Of a stretch of 7,016 bases of DNA, positions 1 to 6,099 are shown in pieces; position 1 is the first letter of the stretch; each line of letters opens with the position of its first letter. The position numbers and the translations under genes were made by a program. Source of the stretch: Pelagibacteraceae bacterium AG-339-N18. GTDB taxonomy: Bacteria; Pseudomonadota; Alphaproteobacteria; Pelagibacterales; Pelagibacteraceae. Location: assembly GCA_003282055.1 (NCBI GenBank), contig QCAD01000035.1, positions 1 to 7,016 on the forward strand, written 5' to 3'. The notes under the pieces are model-generated. The model had not been told where the DNA came from and searched no databases. It saw only the letters and a program-made list of their open reading frames with translations.

Positions 1-2
1 TT

Positions 3-923
3 AAAAATATATCAAATATAAACAAAATCTTGTGGCCGATAAAAAAGATAAAAATTTTTTCAGAAAGCTCTGGTGATAAAGAAATAATCAACTTTAATGA
101 CCCAAATAATAATCTCTTTTTTATTATGAAAAACCATAAAGTATACAGTCAATTAAATTCTGAACTTTCTAAAAGTAAGTATTTTAAATTAAAAAAAAAT
201 ATTCCATTTAAAAAATTAATTAAAATTGGTTATGATTTAATAATAAATTGTGATCATAACCACGAAATAACAAAAAAATTTTTTTCCAAAAATTTTAAAA
301 AAAATTATAATAGCTTAGCATTTACGACAATTATAGATCATAAAAAATTGACATTAAATGACACAGCAGTGCAAATTTTTACAAATAAAGGCCCATTAGC
401 TTTTTTGCCTATATCAAATAATAAAACATCTATTGTTTATTCTATGAGGACTAAACCGGGTGAAGATTCATTTGATATGAAAAAATTTATTTCCAAGTTT
501 AATTCTTTTTATGAAATCAAAAAAATAAATAAAATTTCTAGGTTTCAGTTAGAGTCATTAAACTTAAGAAAATATTACAAATCGAATATATTGGCTTTTG
601 GAGACATATTGCATAAACTTCATCCATTAGCAGGACAAGGTTTTAATATGTCAGTTAGAGATATCAATAAATTACTGGATATAATTGTTAAAAAAATTGA
701 GATTGGTCTGCCTATAGACGAATCCGTATGTGTTGAGTTTCAAAATAAAACTAAAAGCGAAAATCTTGTTTTTTCAGGGGGTGTTGATTTTATTTATGAG
801 TGTTTTAATTCAGAAAATAGGATAAGAAATAATTTAGTAGGCTCTACGATTAAATATATTGGAAGAAATAAATTTCTGAATGAATATTTTAAAAAAATCG
901 CTGACATAGGACTAAAAAATTAA
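3..923 (+). CDS. ubiH: UbiH/UbiF/COQ6-family FAD-dependent hydroxylase, 5'-truncated by the window edge
   Basis: Flavin-dependent aromatic hydroxylase of the UbiH/UbiF/VisC/COQ6 family, expected to hydroxylate the ring of a ubiquinone precursor at the inner membrane. The reading frame is open from base 3. The TTG at 30 is not a credible start, because the protein there is already in the middle of the family alignment (LWPIKKIKIF resembles the family's LG-x-W-x-x-I-x-x-I segment). About 307 residues are visible; the family is usually near 390-400, so roughly 80-90 N-terminal residues, including the GxGxxG FAD motif, lie to the left. The diagnostic second FAD motif is intact at 600-662: GD-x-x-H-x-x-x-P-x-x-GQG-x-N-x-x-x-x-D. 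A GPLAFLPI segment lies at about 390-413. The internal DG motif is degenerate (CDH at 249-257). Which ring position is hydroxylated cannot be told, so the symbol denotes the family. The stop is one base from the convergent LON-domain gene. Confidence 0.88.
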   Translation, partial: KNISNINKILWPIKKIKIFSESSGDKEIINFNDPNNNLFFIMKNHKVYSQLNSELSKSKYFKLKKNIPFKKLIKIGYDLIINCDHNHEITKKFFSKNFKKNYNSLAFTTIIDHKKLTLNDTAVQIFTNKGPLAFLPISNNKTSIVYSMRTKPGEDSFDMKKFISKFNSFYEIKKINKISRFQLESLNLRKYYKSNILAFGDILHKLHPLAGQGFNMSVRDINKLLDIIVKKIEIGLPIDESVCVEFQNKTKSENLVFSGGVDFIYECFNSENRIRNNLVGSTIKYIGRNKFLNEYFKKIADIGLKN

Positions 924-924
924 G

Positions 925-1566
925 TTATTGGATAGTTGTATTTTCAAATTGATCGTGCGTGTATGTATTTAAAATTTGAGCAATTTTCGTTTTTCTTGAA
1001 TTTAAGTTTTGTGCTTCTAATAAAACTTGTTTTTCTTCTAAACTAAATGGTGAAGCCATTGCAAGAGCGTTAATTGTTTCATCTAGACTTTGTTTTCTTA
1101 GAGCAGCCCAATTAATTATGAAGCCTCTCTTTTCAAACAATGTTTTAAAATCTTTGAAGATAAGCTCTAAATCTGAAAATTTTAAGTCTTCTTCGTTATC
1201 ATTTAAATCATGAACATAATTATCAAAATTTATCGCAAATTCCCTATAATTTTTCTGAGATTTAACTTCTTTTTTTATTTCGAATCTAATCACACCCTTT
1301 AAGTCGATTAAGTATCTACCATCATCAGTCTCTTTAAAACTAGTTATTTTTCCAAGACATCCAATTTTGTGGAGAACAGGAGATTTTGAATTATCAACAT
1401 TTTCTATTGTCTTTGGTTGAACCATTCCAATAAATTTATCAGATTTCATACTATCATTTATCATTTCTACATATCGAGGCTCAAAAATGTTTAAAGGCAC
1501 AGTTGTTTTAGGAAAAATTATAAAATTACTTAAAGGAAATACACGTATTATTTTAGGAAGATTCAT
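925..1566 (-). CDS. Stand-alone LON substrate-binding (N-terminal) domain protein
   Basis: A 213-residue protein made of the substrate-recognition domain of Lon protease, without the AAA+ ATPase or Ser-Lys protease parts. The hallmark N-terminus is present: FPLSNFIIFP at residues 10-19 and PLNIFEPRY at 24-32. Then come IGMVQP (46-51), GCLGKI (69-74) and the DDGRYLIDLKG..RFEI strand region (81-97), followed by a helical C-terminal half containing INWAALR and a conserved-looking ALAMASPFSLEEKQ stretch. The length matches stand-alone alphaproteobacterial members of about 200-220 residues. It is presumably cytosolic, with no signal peptide or membrane segment. The biochemical role of these single-domain proteins is not established; binding of unfolded or degron-bearing protein is inferred from Lon. 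The ATG at 1566 places the FPL motif where the family has it. The gene is divergent from the sulfotransferase across 52 bp and convergent with the ubiH-family gene. Confidence 0.9.
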   Translation of the reverse strand: MNLPKIIRVFPLSNFIIFPKTTVPLNIFEPRYVEMINDSMKSDKFIGMVQPKTIENVDNSKSPVLHKIGCLGKITSFKETDDGRYLIDLKGVIRFEIKKEVKSQKNYREFAINFDNYVHDLNDNEEDLKFSDLELIFKDFKTLFEKRGFIINWAALRKQSLDETINALAMASPFSLEEKQVLLEAQNLNSRKTKIAQILNTYTHDQFENTTIQ

Positions 1567-1581
1567 AATTTTTTTAAAGTA

Positions 1582-1587
1582 TATAAT
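1582..1587 (+). promoter_or_regulatory. Candidate -10 box for the sulfotransferase gene
   Basis: A perfect TATAAT on the + strand lies 31 bases before the sulfotransferase ATG, within the 52-bp divergent spacer 1567-1618. No recognisable -35 hexamer is found at 16-18 bp spacing. The site lies between the LON-gene start and that gene's candidate -10, so the two promoters would overlap back to back. No Shine-Dalgarno sequence precedes the ATG at 1619, which follows AAAATAAACAA. Confidence 0.28.
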
Positions 1588-1590
1588 ATA

Positions 1591-1618
1591 ATTATAAAAA
1601 TATTTTTAAAATAAACAA
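1591..1618 (-). promoter_or_regulatory. Candidate sigma70-type promoter for the LON-domain gene
   Basis: On the - strand a perfect TATAAT occupies 1596-1591. A half-conserved TTGTTT (1618-1613) lies 16 bp upstream of it, and the ATG at 1566 lies about 25 bases downstream. In DNA this AT-rich, TATAAT occurs by chance, so the call rests on its position in the only spacer available to drive the gene. Confidence 0.35.
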
Positions 1619-2470
1619 ATGATTATTTGGCTTTCATCGTACCCAAAAAATGGAAACACTTGGTTAAGATCTTTAATTAGTGCCTATTATTATACAAATG
1701 ATGGTCTTTTTTTAGGTGATGAAAATTTAAGAAAAATTGAACAATTTCCTAACAAAAAAAATCTTCAAGGTTTTGATTTTGATCCAAGCAAACCTGGAGA
1801 TAGTTCTAGATTTTGGGTCCGAGCTCAAGAAAAAATAAATCTAGATAAAAAGGTAAGATTTTTTAAGACTCACAATGCTTTAGTCAAATTAGGCCAAAAT
1901 GATTTTACTAACCAAAAAAATACTCTTGGTGGAATTTACATTGTTCGCGATCCACGCAATGTTATAGATTCAATGGCTAGACATTTTCAAATTAATCATG
2001 ACGAAGCCTTAAATGCAATGCAAGATGAAAAAAAATTTACTTATGATTTTAGAAAAATAAATGATTATAGCGATTATCAATTTATTAGCTCATGGGAAAA
2101 AAACTATAAGTCATGGAAAAATAATAAATTAATTCCAGTTAAATTTTTAAAATATGAGGACTTACTAAAAGAAACATTTTTTGTATTTAAGGATATAATA
2201 GAATTTACAGATAAGTTAATAAATAACAAAAGTGGATTTAATAGAGAAAAAGCCAAAAATGCCGTGAGAAGTACCTCATTTGAAAATTTAAAGAAGATAG
2301 AACAAAATGAGGGATTTAGTGAGTCAATTAAGGCTCGTCAAGATAATAAAAAAATTCCTTTTTTTCATTTAGGACCTAAAAACAAATGGCAAAAAAATTT
2401 TGATAATCAATTTATTGAAAAAATAAATCATATTTTTGATAAGAGTTTGAATGAACTGAATTATTTATAA
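1619..2470 (+). CDS. PAPS-dependent sulfotransferase domain protein
   Basis: A 283-residue soluble sulfotransferase expected to transfer sulfate from PAPS to an unknown acceptor. The 5'-phosphosulfate-binding loop is at the extreme N-terminus (SYPKNGNTWLRS, residues 7-18). The 3'-phosphate-binding segment is IVRDPRNVIDSM (108-119), with R110 and S118 as the expected phosphate ligands. KTHN at 83-86 supplies H85, the probable catalytic base. KYEDLL (178-183) and the C-terminal HLGPKNKWQ (250-258, equivalent to the family's G-x-x-x-x-W loop) complete the fold. No signal peptide or transmembrane helix is visible, unlike Golgi-type or outer-surface glycan sulfotransferases. The ATG at 1619 sits directly before the first strand leading to the P-loop, as in cytosolic members. 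It has no obvious pathway partner in the window: it stands between the LON-domain gene and tRNA-Gly. Substrate specificity cannot be inferred; polysaccharide, lipid or a small metabolite are all open. Confidence 0.9.
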   Translation: MIIWLSSYPKNGNTWLRSLISAYYYTNDGLFLGDENLRKIEQFPNKKNLQGFDFDPSKPGDSSRFWVRAQEKINLDKKVRFFKTHNALVKLGQNDFTNQKNTLGGIYIVRDPRNVIDSMARHFQINHDEALNAMQDEKKFTYDFRKINDYSDYQFISSWEKNYKSWKNNKLIPVKFLKYEDLLKETFFVFKDIIEFTDKLINNKSGFNREKAKNAVRSTSFENLKKIEQNEGFSESIKARQDNKKIPFFHLGPKNKWQKNFDNQFIEKINHIFDKSLNELNYL

Positions 2471-2480
2471 TTTAAATTTC

Positions 2481-2509
2481 TTGAAATAACAATTCACATT
2501 CACTATATT
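2481..2509 (+). promoter_or_regulatory. Sigma70-type promoter for tRNA-Gly (and probably phhB)
   Basis: TTGAAA (2481-2486) and TATATT (2504-2509) are separated by exactly 17 bp, and each matches the consensus at 5 of 6 positions. The predicted start at about 2515-2517 would give only a 4-6-base leader before the first tRNA base at 2521. It lies in the 50-bp spacer after the sulfotransferase stop and is the best promoter in the window. No other promoter is available for the downstream phhB gene. Confidence 0.65.
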
Positions 2510-2520
2510 ATTTATGTTTT

Positions 2521-2595
2521 GCGGGTATAGCTCAGTGGTAGAGCGTCTCGTTGCCAACGAGAAGGTCGAGGGTTCGACCCCCTTTGCCCGCTCCA
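2521..2595 (+). tRNA. tRNA-Gly (anticodon GCC), CCA encoded
   Basis: A full cloverleaf can be folded by eye. The acceptor stem is GCGGGTA/TGCCCGC, with one T-G wobble at the sixth pair. The D arm is GCTC-AGTGGTA-GAGC, and the anticodon stem TCTCG/CGAGA encloses loop TTGCCAA with anticodon GCC at 2553-2555, reading GGC and GGU. A five-base variable loop precedes the T arm GAGGG-TTCGACC-CCCTT, which has one G-T pair. The discriminator base is T (2592), as expected for bacterial glycine tRNAs, and the 3' CCA is encoded at 2593-2595. A good promoter lies just upstream and there is no terminator between it and phhB, so the two are probably on one transcript. Confidence 0.97.
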
Positions 2596-2603
2596 TTTTG
2601 TTT

Positions 2604-2948
2604 ATGAGTGATTTGTTAGAAAAAAATTGTGTGCCTTGTGAAGGTGGTGTGAAAGCTTTTGATATATCTGAAATCCACAAATATCAGAAAAAAGTTGATG
2701 GATGGGAGATTATTCAAAACGAGAAAAAAGTTTACATTTTAGAAAAAAAATTTGAATTTGAAAATTTTCTAGAAAGCCAAAAATTTGTCAATGATGTGGG
2801 AAAAGTCTCAGAGGAAGAGGGTCATCATCCAGATATAATGTTTGGATGGGGATATGCCAAGATCAACATCAGTACTCATGCAATAGAGGGCTTATCTGAA
2901 AATGATTTTATATTAGCTGCTAAAATTGATCAGATAATTAATGTCTGA
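2604..2948 (+). CDS. phhB: Pterin-4a-carbinolamine dehydratase (PCD/DCoH family)
   Basis: A 114-residue 4a-hydroxytetrahydrobiopterin dehydratase, which dehydrates 4a-hydroxy-tetrahydropterin to the quinonoid dihydropterin during recycling of an oxidised pterin cofactor; cytosolic. The PCD signature is complete: EEEGHHPD (residues 70-77) with H74 and H75, an aromatic at 82-84, H92 in STHAIEGL and D101, followed by a terminal helix. The N-terminal C-x-x-C-x-GG (C9, C12) and the VDGW motif at 31-34 are also typical. The start is taken at ATG 2604. The frame is open further upstream through the whole tRNA gene to an ATG at 2514, but those 30 residues are tRNA sequence. An in-frame TTG at 2598 is a less likely alternative. 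No Shine-Dalgarno is seen. No aromatic amino-acid hydroxylase lies nearby, so the substrate in this organism is uncertain. The 3' end overlaps convergent purH by 11 bp. Confidence 0.93.
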   Translation: MSDLLEKNCVPCEGGVKAFDISEIHKYQKKVDGWEIIQNEKKVYILEKKFEFENFLESQKFVNDVGKVSEEEGHHPDIMFGWGYAKINISTHAIEGLSENDFILAAKIDQIINV

Positions 2949-4473
2949 AATGGCGAGTCTTTGAAAAAACTAAAACAGTATTTGTATCGTCTGCAAATTT
3001 TATAATCTCTTTATCCCTTATGGATCCAGCAGGTTGAATTATTGCAACAGCTCCTGATTGGACTAATTTCTCTATCCCATCTACAAATGGAAAGAAAGCA
3101 TCTGAGGCAGCCACAACTTCATGTTTAAGTTTTGAAAATTTATTCATTTTATCTATTGCAATTTTACAACTATCTAGTCTACTAGACTGTCCTGATCCAA
3201 TACCGATTGTTGATTTATTACAAGCCAAAACGATTGCATTTGATTTTACGTAACGGCATACGTTAAAAGCAAATATCAAATTATCAAGTTGCGATTTAGT
3301 GGGTTTTCTTTTTGAAACAACTTTAAAATCTTTATTAGTAAAACTTTCCTTATCCTCTGATTGTATAAGTGTAAAGTTGTCCACAGAATAAAATTTCCAA
3401 GGATGATTGAAGGATATCTTTGATGAGTCTATTAGTCTAAGATTTTTTTTCATTTTTAGTATTTTAAGAGCATTTTTGTCAAAACCTTTAGCTATAACGA
3501 CTTCTAGAAAAATCTTATTCAAAATCAAAGCAATTTTTTGGGTAACTCTATAATTACATGAAACAATTCCACCAAAAGCACTAATAGGATCTGATTTCAG
3601 TGCCAGCTTATAACTATCTAAATTATTTTTAAGTGCCGAAACACCACAGGGGTTTCCGTGTTTTACTATAACTGTCCCAGTTTTTTTTGGAAATGATTGT
3701 GAAAGAGTTAGTGCTGAAAAAATATCGCTGTAATTATTATAGCTTAAGGGCTTTCCATGAACTTGTTTTATTTGATTTTTTTTATTTTGGGAATAAAATG
3801 CACTTACTTGATGAGGATTTTCACCATATCTAAGATTTTCTACTAAATTTGTGTATAGAATTTTTCTTTTGGGAAAGTAGATATTTTTATGATTGTTTAA
3901 ATAATTTGATATTACAGCGTCGTTATAGGCAGTCTCACTAAATGCAATTCTAGACATTTTTTCTCTAAATTTTAAGGTAGTACATCCTTTGTTCCTTTTT
4001 AATTCACTAATAAGCTCAGGATATTGTTCAATACATGTAATTACAGTAACGTCATGATAATTTTTTGCTGCTGCCCTGACCATAGTTGGACCACCAATAT
4101 CAATATTTTCTAATATTTTGGTGTGATTATTTGTTAGCTCAATAGTTTTTTCAAAAGGATAAAAATTTGTAATTACTAAGTCAATATTTTCAAAGTTATT
4201 GTCTTTCATATCTTTTAGGTGAGATTTTTTACCTCTTTTATTTAAAATCCCACTATGAATTTTAGGGTGTAAAGTTTTTACCCTACCATCAAGAATTTCA
4301 TCGAAACCAGTAAAATCTGAAATTTTCAAACATTTGAATTTTAATCTTTTAATATATTTAAAAGTTCCACCAGAGCTTATTATTTTTATATTATTTTTTT
4401 TTAACTCCTGAAGCAAAGCCTTTAAGTTAGACTTATCAAAAAGAGATATTAACGCTGTTTTAATTTTTTTCAT
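2938..4473 (-). CDS. purH: Bifunctional AICAR transformylase / IMP cyclohydrolase
   Basis: Catalyses the last two steps of de novo purine synthesis, AICAR to FAICAR using 10-formyl-THF and then FAICAR to IMP, in the cytosol. The N-terminal MGS-like cyclohydrolase domain shows SGGT (residues 34-37), LDGRVKTLHPKIHSGIL (61-77), NFYPF (103-107) and GGPTMVRAAAKN (127-138). The transformylase domain shows LRYGENPHQ (214-222), the catalytic KHGNPCG (271-277), SAFGGI (298-303), GSGQSSR (426-432) and ASDAFFPF (456-463), ending in the family's RHFRH. At 511 residues it is slightly shorter than the usual 520-535 but complete. The start at 4473 is preferred over an in-frame ATG at 4494, because KIKTALISLFDK is where family members begin and because ATG 4473 overlaps the heparinase-like stop as TAATG (4475-4471). 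This favours translational coupling. A GGGAG lies 14 bases upstream of the ATG, rather far for a Shine-Dalgarno. It is the last gene of the rpe-heparinase-like-purH run. Confidence 0.96.
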   Translation of the reverse strand: MKKIKTALISLFDKSNLKALLQELKKNNIKIISSGGTFKYIKRLKFKCLKISDFTGFDEILDGRVKTLHPKIHSGILNKRGKKSHLKDMKDNNFENIDLVITNFYPFEKTIELTNNHTKILENIDIGGPTMVRAAAKNYHDVTVITCIEQYPELISELKRNKGCTTLKFREKMSRIAFSETAYNDAVISNYLNNHKNIYFPKRKILYTNLVENLRYGENPHQVSAFYSQNKKNQIKQVHGKPLSYNNYSDIFSALTLSQSFPKKTGTVIVKHGNPCGVSALKNNLDSYKLALKSDPISAFGGIVSCNYRVTQKIALILNKIFLEVVIAKGFDKNALKILKMKKNLRLIDSSKISFNHPWKFYSVDNFTLIQSEDKESFTNKDFKVVSKRKPTKSQLDNLIFAFNVCRYVKSNAIVLACNKSTIGIGSGQSSRLDSCKIAIDKMNKFSKLKHEVVAASDAFFPFVDGIEKLVQSGAVAIIQPAGSIRDKEIIKFADDTNTVLVFSKTRHFRH

Positions 4474-6098
4474 TATATCTTTTTTATCTCCCATTTGATG
4501 TTTTCTTCACTATTATTTGAAATACCAGATATAAAAATATTTTGATTTTCAATATATGAATTTTCCTTACCGAAGTATAAACCATTATCAATATTTATTT
4601 CATAATTATCACATGTAAATTTCCATCCCTCTTGATCCAACTCAATATAAATCGATTTATTATCTTGTGTTTTCATTAATTTAATATTTGGTTCTAAATG
4701 AAATCGAATTTCGAATTTATAATTATTGTTTGTTTTTTTTTTAATAATTTTATCGTTTCCTATAAATATCATTTGCTCAGGGTAAAACTCGATATTTCTC
4801 TCATGCATTGATTTATAATCTTTTAAATATCCATCATGAGTAGCAGTAATTTTCCAATAATTTTTTTCAAATATAATTTTTTTTTGGGTTACTTTTAATC
4901 CCGTTTTAAGAGTCCAGCAGTTATTATCTTTTAAAAATTTACATGATGAGCTATCATCAATTATCAATGTACTGTGAGTAGCAGAAGATTTTGATAATCT
5001 ATTAAGCTTTTGATTTTCTTTTTTGTAGTATCCACAATTGCTGATCATTTTTTTTCCATTCGAGATGATTTCGAAAGACAAGGCACCCGATTGATAATCT
5101 TTTGAATTTTTATAATCTGGAGAAGAACCGGTATCCATTGCTAGACAAATTTTTTTATTTTGTAAAATCGTGTAACCACCATAATCTTTATCCTCATTTT
5201 TAAACTTATAACCTAATCTTTTAAGATAATTATCAAAGTTTTTATAATTAGAATTATTATTTCCATTAAATAAAAGATTTACTTGAGTGTTTTGCCAAAA
5301 ATATGCATAAGCTTTTCCAAAATGATATATTGTTTCTTCAATCAGTTCTGGTATCTCAATTTGGGTTTCTTTAAACCATTCTCTAATAAGAATAAAATAT
5401 TTTAAATAAAAGATTTGTTTTTTAATATTTCTTGATTTAATAAAACCCTCGTTATTCAACAAATTTCTAATTATTTTTTTTAAAAGACTTAATCCAAATG
5501 TTAAATATTTTTTATCAATCTTATAACATAATCCTGCTAAAATTATTGCAGAGCAGCCAACTATCTTATTTTCAAAATTTTTAGAATTTTTAATCTCAAT
5601 TATTAAATGGTTTGTTTGTTTTTGGACCATGTAATTAAATATTGATCTATATTCTTTATTGCTTTCGTCATATGTTAGTAGATGATTAGATAGCCATGAA
5701 ATAATTCTTTTAGCAGTGGTATCAAATCCCCAACTTTCTTTTTGATAACAACTATTTTTTTTAACCCAATTTAATATTACAGCTTGCGTTTTTTTTTTTG
5801 AAGATTTTAGATCAAGACTAAAAAACCAAAAAAAATTATTTAACTTTTTATATTCTTTAGAATCAATTTTATTTTCCCAGATTTCATTAGAGTCCAAATC
5901 ATCAATTTTATATTTTTTGCTTTGATAGTTTATTAAAGATGATAGTAAATAGGGACTAGGTTTATAATAAAACTCAACATCTAAAGTTTTTGAAATATTT
6001 CTCTCGTATAAATTAGAATTTTTATAAATGTTTCTAATTTTTTCATTAATGTAAACGATTGAACTGTTAATAGTTTTAAAAAATCCATTCAGCAACAT
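4473..6098 (-). CDS. Heparinase II/III family protein, substrate unknown
   Basis: A 541-residue member of the heparinase II/III-like family: an N-terminal helical (toroid-type) region of about 300 residues followed by a beta-sandwich. The helical part carries the W-x-x-x-TAKRIISWL motif (123-135). The sandwich carries GGYTIL (307-312), DTG (322-324), SGALSFEI (337-344), NCG (354-356), ATHSTLIIDDSSSC (373-386), THDGY (420-424) followed by MHER (431-434), and RFHLEP (465-470). Family relatives are polysaccharide lyases, but alphaproteobacterial members beside purH have no demonstrated substrate that I know of. No signal peptide is evident, so export is not supported. Where many relatives have His two residues before the G of HAG-x-LSFE, this protein has Q336, so lyase activity is uncertain. 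The gene starts one base after the rpe stop and its own stop shares a base with the purH start, implying one polycistronic mRNA. Residues are very Lys/Asn/Ile-rich, consistent with the surrounding AT-rich genes. Confidence 0.85.
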   Translation of the reverse strand: MLLNGFFKTINSSIVYINEKIRNIYKNSNLYERNISKTLDVEFYYKPSPYLLSSLINYQSKKYKIDDLDSNEIWENKIDSKEYKKLNNFFWFFSLDLKSSKKKTQAVILNWVKKNSCYQKESWGFDTTAKRIISWLSNHLLTYDESNKEYRSIFNYMVQKQTNHLIIEIKNSKNFENKIVGCSAIILAGLCYKIDKKYLTFGLSLLKKIIRNLLNNEGFIKSRNIKKQIFYLKYFILIREWFKETQIEIPELIEETIYHFGKAYAYFWQNTQVNLLFNGNNNSNYKNFDNYLKRLGYKFKNEDKDYGGYTILQNKKICLAMDTGSSPDYKNSKDYQSGALSFEIISNGKKMISNCGYYKKENQKLNRLSKSSATHSTLIIDDSSSCKFLKDNNCWTLKTGLKVTQKKIIFEKNYWKITATHDGYLKDYKSMHERNIEFYPEQMIFIGNDKIIKKKTNNNYKFEIRFHLEPNIKLMKTQDNKSIYIELDQEGWKFTCDNYEINIDNGLYFGKENSYIENQNIFISGISNNSEENIKWEIKKI

Positions 6099-6099
6099 T

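Noticed and set aside
30..32. TTG as the start codon of the ubiH-family gene
   Set aside because: The frame is open further upstream to the window edge, and the protein at that point aligns to the interior of the family, so the true start is outside the window.
2475..2486. Short inverted repeat ATTTC-TT-GAAAT after the sulfotransferase as a terminator
   Set aside because: The stem is five A/T-rich pairs with a two-base loop and no U tract follows; it also coincides with the -35 box of the tRNA promoter.
2514..2603. N-terminal extension of phhB starting at ATG 2514
   Set aside because: These 30 codons are the tRNA-Gly sequence and flanks. PCD proteins start near the C-x-x-C segment, which fits ATG 2604.
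2465..2680. A 71-codon open frame on the - strand across the tRNA-Gly gene
   Set aside because: It is the antisense of tRNA-Gly plus the start of phhB. The predicted AKGVEPSTFSLATRRSTTELYPQ-type peptide is a familiar spurious translation of antisense tRNA, not a gene.
4474..4494. ATG 4494 as the purH start, adding seven residues
   Set aside because: The MGDKKDI extension is not part of the family N-terminus. ATG 4473 gives a standard start and a TAATG overlap with the preceding stop.
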